64,000 bases of DNA from Auricularia sp. M13 (lineage: Eukaryota; Basidiomycota; Agaricomycetes; Auriculariales; Auriculariaceae): NCBI GenBank assembly GCA_037042915.1, contig CM073198.1:1488001-1552000 (forward strand). The letters are read 5' to 3'. Position numbers and translations under genes: made by a program. Positions 40,472 through 50,400 of this stretch are shown here, in pieces; within the stretch, counting starts at the first letter, position 1, and each line of letters opens with the position of its first letter. A model generated the notes under the pieces. The model saw nothing but the letters and a program-made list of their open reading frames with translations. It was not told the DNA's origin and searched no databases.

Positions 40472-43400
40472 TTAGTCATCCTCAGAGTCAGAATCATCCT
40501 CATGGCTAGGCTTTTTCCACCGCAGAGACTTGGTGGAAATTTTCTCACAGTAGCAGATTGCATCCCATAGGCAAAAACTGTTCAATGCTGGTCCTCTGCA
40601 AAGGTAATCGGACATCTGGCCTCCTCGAGGCACAACTTGTCCGTCATCCAGTCCAATCAATACGTCATCCTCTCCGGGATCTTCTGGAGCCTCATCCAAG
40701 ATTTCGGTCGGGTCTACAGTACTGCTTTCTTTGTCACTATCCTGGTTACTTTCAGCCTCGCAATCTGGGGAGGAAGTTACAGGATCCTGAGCATTGTCAT
40801 CTATAGATTGACCTCCACGCAGTGCATCACACTCTGGACTCGGATCTTCCTTCTCCACGTGTCTCTCAAAGCTGGGCCAAAAGAGCGGAGCAAACTCATG
40901 ACTGGTAAAATGATCCTCTTCGTCTGTGAGGTACGACGCAACCTGTTGTGATGAAAGCTCCTGATGCGAAATCATGGCATATGCAGTCTTTTGCAATAAT
41001 TGCTTGGCCTTGTCAACCGAATCCAGCGGCGTGGTTTCCTCTATCTCATTAAGTTTGCGAACTGCAAGCTCAAGGGCGGCAAAGGATACATGTGCTTTCA
41101 GGGGCGATTTGGTGATGTAATCAGTGACGTAATAAAGAATGGCCTTTGCGCTTGGTCCAGAACCAATGAACTTGATATCCATGTTGCACCGTAGAGCTTC
41201 AATCATGGTTGGGTTATAATTATTCACAAGACCATTGAGGCAGCGAAGATTGAGTTCCCCACTTTCAGGGTCGACCGAAGATTCTGGACAAATATTGCTC
41301 TCATCAAGATCAAATCGGCATTCTTTTGGATCTGGCCAACCTTTCCAGTATTTGTAGCAGGTAGCAGAGTGCGTGTGCATTTGGGACTTCAAGACTACAT
41401 TCCTAAGGTCTCTCTGTCGTGCAGCAGCCAAGACTTCCAGGGATAAGTTCATATCTGGTCCTCGAACAGAACTGGGGTGGTACTTGGATGAAGGAACATC
41501 CACACTCACTGTACCAGGATCTTCAGGAACGCAGTTTGCAATTGTGTCATCCAAAACGGCTAACAGGCGTTTTTGGAATTCTCCATTGAGATCGGCTGCC
41601 AGGATGTGTTCTTTGATCTCATTGGGATTGAGAGCGCCGTCAATCCAAATCATCATGTGACAATGTAAAGTACCCCTTCCTTGGGCTTCAACGCAGCCAT
41701 AGTAAGCGCTAACACGACCAAGCAATCCTTGAACATCAGCCTTTGGGTCGTATCCCAAAATAACCTTTATGAATGCATGCATGTAAATATTGAAGAACTT
41801 CGCCGCCACTACAGGATTTTTGGCCACTAATAGTGACTGTGGAAAGAACTGTGGGACTTGGTCGGGTAACATATTGTCAATATCAATCTCATCTCCAGCC
41901 AGGAACTTGACAATAGGATTGTAAACATCGGCAGGGTTTACAGTGACATACCAACTCGGCATCCCTTTAGTCATCATCATGGCACGGATTTCATTGCACA
42001 TGGAAGTTTTTGCTGAAGCTGACGCTGGAACCTTGGATGCCAAGACTTTGACTTGCTTCATCAGGCGCAACACACGCCTCTCTTCATTGTTGGTTGCGTG
42101 GACAAACTCGCCCTTGGCAGCTCGCTCGCATATCTGCTGCACTGCATCCCATGACGTCTGCGCAATATCATCCGCGACAGATTGGAACGAATCCTTCTGG
42201 ACCTTCAACTTTGTTTGCAGTAGAAGCGAACGTCGTTGAATCAGATTGAATGCAGTAAACATAAACGTGGGGTGTTCTTGAAAGCGTCGATCCTCCAGAT
42301 TGAGAAAATGTTTGACCTGGCGCTTAAGAGATAGCGGTGCCTGTTGATCATGTTCAAACCCGCCAACGCCGTAGGGAAACAGAGTAGGATAGATCATTGG
42401 AAAAAAGTTGGGATTCTTGAAGCTGTCAGCAGGCTTGGAGTCGTGATGAATATGTACAGGACCACCGCCTGCCTTCAAATGTCTCAATGCGGAGGCTCTG
42501 AGATCATTGGACGATACGCGGCCTTCGGTATCAGTGATAACAACGTTCTGCCAAGCAATGTCCTGCGACGGGTCTTGTTCGGAGCTTGGAACACCATCAT
42601 ACCTCGAAGTCAAAGATTCTGCAGCACGATTCGGAGCAACATGCTGGATATGAAACGGAAGCACCGGATTCGAGCGTAGATGAGACAAGACGTCATCGTT
42701 AACGCGGATATCACGGTACAGTGGATTGTGCTTTTGCAACCAGACCAGTGCCGTGCGCACACGATCTGCACGAACCGATAGTGGTTTTGCCTTCTGTTGG
42801 AGCCACTCAGGAGTTGGGGGAGTAGAACCTACAAATATTACTGCAATGCGAGCCGAGACCTCATCTAATGAAGGTGGCAGTAAGTCCGCAATGTGCTCAG
42901 GATATTGAGGATAAACTATGATGTGACCGCGCATGCTGTGCTGCGCCCATGGGCGATGAGAACCAGGCAATCCTTCTTCCTCTTTGTCCTGTTTCAAATG
43001 CACAATCCACGCCTTGGCACGACAGCGAGCAATCATTGATTCTTCCACCATAGTGAGATCTTTCAATTCCTGGGGGACCTTACCCAATGCAAGTCCATTT
43101 GCGACGGCTAGTGCAGGCATCTTGCCCTTGGAAATAGGTCGGGAACATCCCTTGCACACAGACATCGTGATGACACCATCTGCATCATTTGAGATGCTAG
43201 AACTGTTCAGCGTGGTGAGAATACCCGACGCAGTCTGATGTGTTGCAAAGATCTCAGCTTGTGCGTCGCAAACGAACATCTCAAGTGTGTCGGAGTCTAA
43301 GTGCACAGTCTTGCGCTCTGTACAACGATAGCGCGCATGACAAGAACCACATACAAACTTGGAGAGTGCAGATTTACCAGTATACTGACGAAATGACCTC

Positions 43401-44491
43401 AAGATATCCTCCTTGGTCTGAGCATTGATCAACTCGGGCCATCTTGCAGGATCTGACATGTTTACGCCCGCATGAGGACCGGTAGAAGGTGTCTGCGAAG
43501 AACTGTTTTGATTAACAGACTTGCCTTTGCGAAGACGCTTGATGTGTGACCTCACGCAGCGACGCAACTTTCCAACGGAAAATGTTTGCTCAAATGCAAC
43601 ACCGTGGATAGACAGGATGCGCTTCAGGGTTTTTGATGTAGCACGATCAACGATCGAAGACAGCACATAGATTTGCATGTCTGTATTATCGTGACAGTGT
43701 CTACCGTGTTCGACCTCAAATTGTGAGGAAATATCTGAACAGGCAGGAGCAGTGAGAGCATTTACTGACACAGATGTATAGCATGCACCTTCTGAGATAT
43801 GGTTTGTCAGGTTGTCCCTGATAATCTGAACTGTATCGGACGGCCTAAAAGATAAGAAGTGCTGTGCAGCCAGGGAATTGAGCTCTGTTTGACGCGCAGA
43901 CTCCAGACCATCGAACAGCAAAGAGACAGGTGCAGTTTCGTAGTTAAGGCACTCTTCTAAGCGTAAAAGATGGGAGCGCAGCAAGGCCAACAGATGCCTA
44001 CGAAGATTGTGGGAATCTAGGTCAACCACAGTCAGACCCAACGCGGTAGCTATCTGGATCATGTTTGCGGACGTCAATTGATCGGGCTTGGAGCCTAAGA
44101 TACATCGCAGAATGGCCTGGCTCAAACGAAGAGGAGTGGTCAGCTCAGGCATGTATTGACAACCTGGACGAGAGCCTGCAACATGCGCAGCTGCACAAGC
44201 CCCAGTTACGATGTGTTGCAAGATGCGTAAGCGCGCTTCATTTTCCGATAGATCAGCCAAGTCCAGACCATGCTCGAGCGCCAGATTGGCCAACTTGGGG
44301 CAGGAAAAAGAAAAGAATGATTCATGTATATGGTTGGGTGTGTTGCACACAATGGGGCATATGATAGACGCAAAGCGTGGATGAAGATCTATGTGCTGAA
44401 GCGCGTTGTCCGCAGAGGCAATAAAATCAGCAGCAAGAGAGCTTGAAGCGCCTTTACAGTCAAAGTCAGCAAGAGACATAAAGGAAAACAC
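40472..44491 (-). CDS. Helitron N-terminal and Rep (HUH endonuclease) ORF
   Basis: This 1339-codon ORF has a long N-terminal region, then a cysteine region KFVCGSCHARYRC, then the Helitron-like core (FFPMIYPTLFPYGVGG, FNLIQRRSLLLQTKL). The Rep nickase shows the two-His box LHCHMMIWIDG near 41650 and the two-Tyr box ILYYVTDYITKSP near 41120, which cut and rejoin single-stranded DNA during rolling-circle transposition. It ends in an acidic run EDDSDSEDD at a TAA (40474-40472). Translation could start at either of two nearby methionines (MFSFMSLADF). Confidence 0.88.
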   Translation of the reverse strand: MFSFMSLADFDCKGASSSLAADFIASADNALQHIDLHPRFASIICPIVCNTPNHIHESFFSFSCPKLANLALEHGLDLADLSENEARLRILQHIVTGACAAAHVAGSRPGCQYMPELTTPLRLSQAILRCILGSKPDQLTSANMIQIATALGLTVVDLDSHNLRRHLLALLRSHLLRLEECLNYETAPVSLLFDGLESARQTELNSLAAQHFLSFRPSDTVQIIRDNLTNHISEGACYTSVSVNALTAPACSDISSQFEVEHGRHCHDNTDMQIYVLSSIVDRATSKTLKRILSIHGVAFEQTFSVGKLRRCVRSHIKRLRKGKSVNQNSSSQTPSTGPHAGVNMSDPARWPELINAQTKEDILRSFRQYTGKSALSKFVCGSCHARYRCTERKTVHLDSDTLEMFVCDAQAEIFATHQTASGILTTLNSSSISNDADGVITMSVCKGCSRPISKGKMPALAVANGLALGKVPQELKDLTMVEESMIARCRAKAWIVHLKQDKEEEGLPGSHRPWAQHSMRGHIIVYPQYPEHIADLLPPSLDEVSARIAVIFVGSTPPTPEWLQQKAKPLSVRADRVRTALVWLQKHNPLYRDIRVNDDVLSHLRSNPVLPFHIQHVAPNRAAESLTSRYDGVPSSEQDPSQDIAWQNVVITDTEGRVSSNDLRASALRHLKAGGGPVHIHHDSKPADSFKNPNFFPMIYPTLFPYGVGGFEHDQQAPLSLKRQVKHFLNLEDRRFQEHPTFMFTAFNLIQRRSLLLQTKLKVQKDSFQSVADDIAQTSWDAVQQICERAAKGEFVHATNNEERRVLRLMKQVKVLASKVPASASAKTSMCNEIRAMMMTKGMPSWYVTVNPADVYNPIVKFLAGDEIDIDNMLPDQVPQFFPQSLLVAKNPVVAAKFFNIYMHAFIKVILGYDPKADVQGLLGRVSAYYGCVEAQGRGTLHCHMMIWIDGALNPNEIKEHILAADLNGEFQKRLLAVLDDTIANCVPEDPGTVSVDVPSSKYHPSSVRGPDMNLSLEVLAAARQRDLRNVVLKSQMHTHSATCYKYWKGWPDPKECRFDLDESNICPESSVDPESGELNLRCLNGLVNNYNPTMIEALRCNMDIKFIGSGPSAKAILYYVTDYITKSPLKAHVSFAALELAVRKLNEIEETTPLDSVDKAKQLLQKTAYAMISHQELSSQQVASYLTDEEDHFTSHEFAPLFWPSFERHVEKEDPSPECDALRGGQSIDDNAQDPVTSSPDCEAESNQDSDKESSTVDPTEILDEAPEDPGEDDVLIGLDDGQVVPRGGQMSDYLCRGPALNSFCLWDAICYCEKISTKSLRWKKPSHEDDSDSEDD

Positions 44492-44840
44492 AGAGTGTAC
44501 GCACGAGCACTAGCAACACGTGGCATCTGGGAGACACCTCACGAGCGACGACTCTGAGCAAGCAGCAGATTGCGGACTTGCAAAAGTTCAAGGACCTTTA
44601 CCGGAAGTTCGGCATACAACGTACTTGTGATTTGTCAGAGAGTGCCTACATGCCGCCGGAACCCGCGGAGAGTATCCTTAAGAGGCGGATATCCGCGGAA
44701 GGTTTCCTTATTTATCGACCTGGGCATCAATCGAGAGATCTTGAGCCAAAACACGTCGTATTGCAGAAATGGACCATCACACGACAAAGACCCACTACAA
44801 GGTAGCGGGAATAAGGCTCCATTTTCAGTTACGTTCATGG
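44492..44840. other. Stretch upstream of the Helitron ORFs
   Basis: No gene is supported. The Helitron 5' end should lie here or further right, but no diagnostic end could be fixed. Confidence 0.4.
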
Positions 44841-44843
44841 CCA

Positions 44844-45182
44844 CCTTAACTCGCGCCCGAAATCACATTCAGGGTTTGCCATTCACGGCCTGAACCATAT
44901 ATCGGTGTCGCGTTCAAGGCGTAGCATGTCTACCTCCAGTGCTGCTTGCACGCACCTTAACGTGCCCTAGTACCCGCCTCAAAGGCCCCAATTGCTCACC
45001 TTAAGGGCCATGTATCTGTACCTTAAGCACCCATCGTTTCCACCTTAGGTGCATCACACGGCCGCCTTAAGTGCGCTGTATGGCCACCTTAACCGTCTTA
45101 TTTGATCACCTTAACCGTTTTACTGATCCCCCTTAACCGATTTACTTAGTCACCTTAACCGATTTACCTGTTCACCTTAAGG
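44844..45182. repeat. 22-bp-phased CACCTTAA array
   Basis: CCTTAA or a one-base variant occurs at 44955, 44977, 44999, 45021, 45043, 45065, 45087, 45109, 45131, 45153 and 45175, exactly 22 bp apart. Fainter sites lie at 44889 and 44844. The core is usually CACCTTAA. The spacers differ between most units, but the last units share CCGATTTAC. Confidence 0.9.
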
Positions 45183-45189
45183 TGTTCGC

Positions 45190-45209
45190 CGTTCGCCGTT
45201 CGGCGAACG
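45190..45209. other. GC-rich hairpin
   Basis: CGTTCGCCG, TT, CGGCGAACG forms a perfect 9-bp stem directly after the 22-bp array. It could be an element end or a transcript terminator; neither is shown. Confidence 0.5.
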
Positions 45210-45403
45210 CCGTTTTCGAAAGCGCCGACGTTCTAGCGAGGCACGCTTGTCATCCCCTCCTTGGCCTCTTCTTCCTCATCTCGAGTCTCATGGCTCTCCT
45301 TCATCGGCTCAACTACTCTACTCCTCCTCGACGCAACCCCGGGGTATCACTTCCTTCCTCCCCATCCACACACTTTTACACACTCTACCCCTTGCACATC
45401 CTA

Positions 45404-45630
45404 ACGCAGAGCACGGTAATCCCGTTCCTCGCGTTTTTTGGCGTAGAGCACAGTCCTCTGTTCCTCGCGCTTCCTATCGCGTAGAGCACGGCACTCCCGT
45501 TCCTCGCGCTGTCCACGTAGAGCACGGCTCGTCCGTTCCTCGCGTTCGCTGCCTTTCAGCATCGTACAGCCTTTGGGCTCGTTTTCCGCGTAGAGCACGG
45601 TTTTGCCGTCCCTCGCGCGCACAGCTCCTG
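45404..45630 (+). promoter_or_regulatory. Tandem 37-bp monomers in the LINE 5' UTR
   Basis: The anchor AGAGCAC falls at 45408, 45445, 45483, 45519 and 45592 (the last gap is two units with a decayed one between). Each monomer pairs GTAGAGCACGG with CCGTTCCTCGCG. Monomer arrays at a LINE 5' end act as promoters in mouse L1; a similar role here is inference. Confidence 0.6.
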
Positions 45631-46104
45631 GTCCCCTTGCCGGCCGCTCTCGTGCACCACCAACCGCTGTCGCGCACAACTTCTTGAAGGGCCCCTGCCG
45701 CCTGTACCTGCACACCCCTGTCCCTACCATCGCTCACCTAACCGTCGAGTGGCACGTAGGCGTAGCTGTTCCCCCTCGGCCGCTACTTAGATCTGTACTT
45801 GAACCGCTGGCTTGCTTAATACAACACAGAATCCCCACAGCTGCTCTCACCTGTTCTCGTCCTAATTGCTCTGCCCTGGGCACACACATACTGTGAATAT
45901 CTGGCCCATCGCCGACAAGCCCGGTTTGTGGATTGCCTAATCCGGAACTGCACTGTACAGTTCGGGGCTAAATCCCGAAATTCTCGAACATTCGACTCGT
46001 TGACTTCAAAAGCTTGGAAGGAACGGAGTCTGGTCCGTAAACCCCCTTGCATCACTTGTCACTCACTGCTTCTCGATTCACTCTTGAACCTCTCACGCGC
46101 GCAC

Positions 46105-47499
46105 ATGGACGGCAGCTCTGCCCCCGGTGCGCCGCAACCCACCCAAAATCCGTCTGCCGGCGCCAACGCCCCTGCCTCCGAGCCAACGGCACCCGCCCTA
46201 TCTGCTTCCTCCGGTGCCGCCTCCGCGCCGCCCTCGCCGACCAAGACCGACAAGAAGGCGAAGGAGAAGGGCAACACCGGCAAGACTACGGCTCCGTCCA
46301 CGCCCGTGCGGGTGACTCGCAGCTCCTCCGCGCTCGCCGTCGACGCCGACCAGCTTCGACTCGAGCAATTCGGCTCGCGCCAGACAAAACTCGAAAAGCG
46401 CATCGGCGACCTCGAGACGAACATCGCGCGCTTCAAGGTCGACGTCAACAGATCGCTCTCGAACGTCGACGAGACGCGGCTTCGCGACGTCGACAACCGC
46501 ACCACCCAGCTTGAGCGCAGCGTCCAGGAGCTCTCCCGCGCCCGCCTCGCCGCTGACTCTGACGCTACGGCGCGCTCTGCCGACATCGCCACGCTCACTG
46601 CTCGCGCCGCGTGCATCCCCGACCTCGACGCCCGCGTCAGCAAGCTCGAGCGCGACGCCGACGCCGTCCACGTCTCCGTGACCACCGCCATGGCCGAGAT
46701 CGCGGAGCTCCGACGCGCCCTCAAGACCGTGGAAGACGGCGCGGTCGAGGACTGGAATGCGCTCGTCCAGTCCCGCGAGGACATTGTTGCGTGTCTGCTC
46801 AGCGCGGAGCAATCGCTCCAGGAAATCCACGACCGCGCCGCGGCGCCCGCTACCCAGGCTCGTGCTCCCTCCCCGACGCGGCACGCCGGCCGCCATGGAC
46901 GCGACGACGAGGACGAGCTCAGCGACCCGTTCCACAAGAGGGCCAGGCGCGACTCCGGCGCCGGTCACCGCGCTTCACTTGCGCCCGTACCGCCTGTTGC
47001 ACCCACGCACACGCCTGCCCCTTCACCCGCTCCCATGCCAGCGCCTACCACGACAACTAACGGCGCGCCCAGGATCTGGCAGGACGGCGAGAGCGGCGAG
47101 GACGACTGGATCTCCTGCCGTGTCGGCCAACCGCAGCGCCCCCCGAACGTCGCGGCGCTCACCTGGCACGACAACAACGAGCGCAACGTGGCCATCATGG
47201 CCTCCATCTGCGAGAATCTCGCAGGGCACACTGGCAGCTGCCCGACGCCGGTCAAATCCTTTGTGCGCGACGGCGAGTCCAACAACATCTGGCGATACTT
47301 CCAGTTCTCGTCGCGCGAAAATCTGCTGCGCTTCATGTCGTTCTGGTGCAAGCGCCCCCCTCACTACCAGTCGTTACGTGCCATCCCCATCCCTGACGTT
47401 GACAACGTCGCATCCATCGCCGACCTCATGCGCTCGCACAATCCTGCACGCCCGCCGCCTGGTCGCCGTGACGCTAACCTATCTCGCCGCCGTGCCTGA
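46105..47499 (+). CDS. LINE ORF1 protein: coiled coil plus RRM-like domain
   Basis: This 464-residue protein starts at MDGSSAPGAPQPTQN. It has a Pro/Ala/Ser-rich N-terminus, a long heptad-rich region (residues about 90-260, e.g. QTKLEKRIGDLETNIARF), a charged linker and a C-terminal domain (about 330-440, ALTWHDNNERNVAIMASI, WRYFQFSSRENLLRFMSF) that reads like an RRM-type RNA-binding fold. This coiled-coil plus RRM plan is that of L1-type ORF1p, which trimerises on RNA; no zinc knuckles are present, unlike the other LINE in the window. It ends GCC TGA CGG TGG. Confidence 0.75.
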   Translation: MDGSSAPGAPQPTQNPSAGANAPASEPTAPALSASSGAASAPPSPTKTDKKAKEKGNTGKTTAPSTPVRVTRSSSALAVDADQLRLEQFGSRQTKLEKRIGDLETNIARFKVDVNRSLSNVDETRLRDVDNRTTQLERSVQELSRARLAADSDATARSADIATLTARAACIPDLDARVSKLERDADAVHVSVTTAMAEIAELRRALKTVEDGAVEDWNALVQSREDIVACLLSAEQSLQEIHDRAAAPATQARAPSPTRHAGRHGRDDEDELSDPFHKRARRDSGAGHRASLAPVPPVAPTHTPAPSPAPMPAPTTTTNGAPRIWQDGESGEDDWISCRVGQPQRPPNVAALTWHDNNERNVAIMASICENLAGHTGSCPTPVKSFVRDGESNNIWRYFQFSSRENLLRFMSFWCKRPPHYQSLRAIPIPDVDNVASIADLMRSHNPARPPPGRRDANLSRRRA

Positions 47500-50400
47500 C
47501 GGTGGCAGACGGGTGCTTCTATCAACCGCGCGCAACGTTCCCACATTGCTAGCCGTGAGGCCCATGTACGCTCGCACTTAGATGCCAATAGAGCTGACAA
47601 TGTGAACAACCTGGTTGTTAAGAGCTTGAACATCAAGGGGAACCTTGCAGCTAAGTTGAAGTGCCCGTCGATGATTCACTTGATCAAGACCGTTGATGTA
47701 TTGTTACTACAGGAGACGCATTTGCGTCCAGGAGAAGCTGAGTGCTTGCAGAAGCAACTACCCTATGGTTACCGTATTGTGTCAATTACTCGACCCTGTA
47801 GACCAAACATGGACCGTGGATGGGGCGGTGTCGCAGCTATAATTCACAACTCAGTGAATGCCGAACTCTGCAAGGACTTGTCAGGCTCGGATATCATCGT
47901 ACTCAAACTGCCGGAGATGTACATCGTCAATGCCTACCTTTACCCGGAGAACACACGCACCGATCCATCACTTTGGTCGGCAGTTGACCCCGCGATACGC
48001 TTCAAGGAAATTCTGACTGGGTTGGAACTGAGCGGTCTGCCAGTTCTAACCGCCGGTGATCTCAACGCCCGCACCGGACGCGGCGTCGCAAACCCAGACC
48101 TTGACCCACCAAGAGTCTCGCGCGATGACGGCCCGCGCTCACCGCGTGGAAATCTGCTGCTGAGGATTGCACGCGAGTCAAAGATGTGTATACTAAATGG
48201 CGCTATCAGCGAGGACAAAGCTGAGGGCGGTATGTTCACATCCTTCCAGCCGCTCGGCCGCGCGGTTATAGACTATGCGCTTATCACTCGCGCACATGTG
48301 AACATGGTGGAACGCTTTGCGATTGACGCACAAGCTCGCTTGTCCGACCACTCTATCCTGAACCTGCAGCTACGTACCGCTGCTCGCCATTCACGCCGTA
48401 CTGCGCCTACTCAGAGGATGCACCCGGCAACGGAGCTCAACTTCTCGTCACGGGAAAATGCTTTGGATATTCTTCTCGAGGACATAATGGGATCAGCGCG
48501 AACATGGGAACAGGCCATGCTTGATCTCTATGGTCCCGTTTACTGCGAGGATGTCGAGCCCGTCCACGTTCACACGGACGGCTGCTGTCTCAACAACGGA
48601 AAACCAAACTGCACAGCTGGGGCCGGTGTCTATTGGGGACGTGGCAGCAAGAACAACCTCTCCCTCCGTGTCCAGGGCGACATTCAGACTAATAACAGGG
48701 CCGAGCTGCTGGCCATTTTGGCTGCGATCGAGATGGCCGACCCGGGCCGTTTTCTCATCATCTATTCCGACTCTGAGTACGCCATTCGGAGCATCGCTGA
48801 GTGGGCCCCAGCACGCGAAGAACTGGGCTGGTCTTGTATTAATGGAGACATACTCCATGATATTCAATTGGCCATTCGGCGACGCGCCGCCCGCGTGCAC
48901 TTTATCTGGGTGAAAGGGCACGACGGAAATGCAGGCAACGAAGCTGCAGACTCCCTTGCCCGTAGAGGTGCTCAATTGCCACAGCCGGAGCACGCCTACA
49001 ACTTCTCTGCTCTCCGAATACCAGTATCAGACGATGGCTATGGCGAAGCTCGTGACGCCAAGAAGGTCACGATGTCGCTACAGCCTAGCACAAATGCCCG
49101 GCCATCCCAAGACTCCGTTTTTGTGCGTGAAGTCGACCTTCACAACGAACCCTGGTTCAAAACTCGTGACGGCCGCTGGACACAGAACCCGGCACTCTGG
49201 CATGATCGCTGGCGCGATTCTCATCGCGAGCGAGGGACTCGATCTGCCCGACAGCAAGCCAATCTTGATAAGCTCATCACAGCCGAATCGAGGCGTGAAT
49301 TCTGGAAGCTGATCACGGAATGGTGCACGCCTGCTCGCATTCGCGGCGACGTCGACCCGGACCTGCTGTATGACGTCTTCGAAGCCCGCTTGCACCAGCC
49401 AGACCCACCACCAGATCAATTTGACATCCCGCTTCGCACTCATGCGGAGAACCTCTTGAATAGCCTACCGCAGGATTCGCCGGATAAAACACCCGATGGG
49501 CTGTTCACTCGCTCCATTACTGCAGACGAGGTCGCTCAAGCGAAGGTCAAGATCATAAACCATCTGCAGACGCAGAACGGCGTGGACAAATTCTCATACA
49601 GGCAGATTCTCTCCATTGCAAATGAGAAACTCGCTGATTTCTTTACACGCTGCATCTGCGAGCGCAGAATACCTTCATTGTGGGCCCTTACCATGCTCGT
49701 TGCCGTTCCAAAAGCAAAAGGACCGCATGACAATCCGGAGAACTATCGCATGATTGCACTGGAGTGCTGCCTGCTCAAGATACTCACACTCATTATTGAT
49801 TCACGCATCCGCGAATGGGCCGATCGTGAGAATCTTATACCTGCCTCTCAGAATGGCTTCCGCCCCGGGTATAGAACTGAGAACAACACTTTCATCTTGC
49901 GCGCAGCGGCAGAGAAAGCTCACCGCTCTCATCAGCCGCTGTTCATCACTTTCGTTGACCTGAGTAATGCATTCCCATCGGTTAACCACTCTATCTTGTG
50001 GTTGAAATTCCTACACTCTAAGATCAGCGGACCCGTGATTGACTGGTTGAGAACGCTTTACACAGACATGCGCTACCGCATTTCTCACAACGGCCTCATG
50101 TCTGATGAGATGAAAGCCGAACTCGGCATACTAATGGGGGACCCTGGATCTCCCCTCGCATTCCTGCTGTATATTTCAGATTTCAGGACTCGCGCTCACC
50201 CTGATGATGTCTTGCTTGCTGATGCCGTCGTGTCTCACTTGGAACACGCCGACGACATTGCTCTTTGCTCAACGACTGCGCGCGGCCTCCAGGCGAAGCT
50301 TGATGACCTTGCACTTTGGGCATCGCAAAACCAGATGAAAGTGAACCTTAGCAAGACTGTGGTCATGATTCTTCGTGTCCCACGCTCAAGAACTGCTCTG

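Larger units (their letters stand above)
37862..44491 (-). mobile_element. Helitron, coding part (Rep and helicase)
   Basis: Two same-frame ORFs encode the N-terminal/Rep part (44491-40472) and the Pif1-type helicase (40453-37862) of a Helitron transposase, separated by one TAA and six sense codons. Ends (5' TC, 3' hairpin plus CTRR) could not be placed, so cargo limits are unknown. Confidence 0.85.

Noticed and set aside
45200-45236. Hairpin followed by CTAG as a plus-strand Helitron 3' end
   Set aside because: The CTAG is about 24 nt from the stem, too far for the usual 10-12 nt, and no matching 5' TC end was found.
46059-46968. Long minus-strand ORFs opposite LINE ORF1
   Set aside because: They are shadows of a GC-rich coding region; the sense frame has clear coiled-coil and RRM-like sequence.
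47602-47604. ORF2 start at 47602
   Set aside because: The codon is GTG inside a frame open back to the ORF1 TGA; it is not evidence of initiation.
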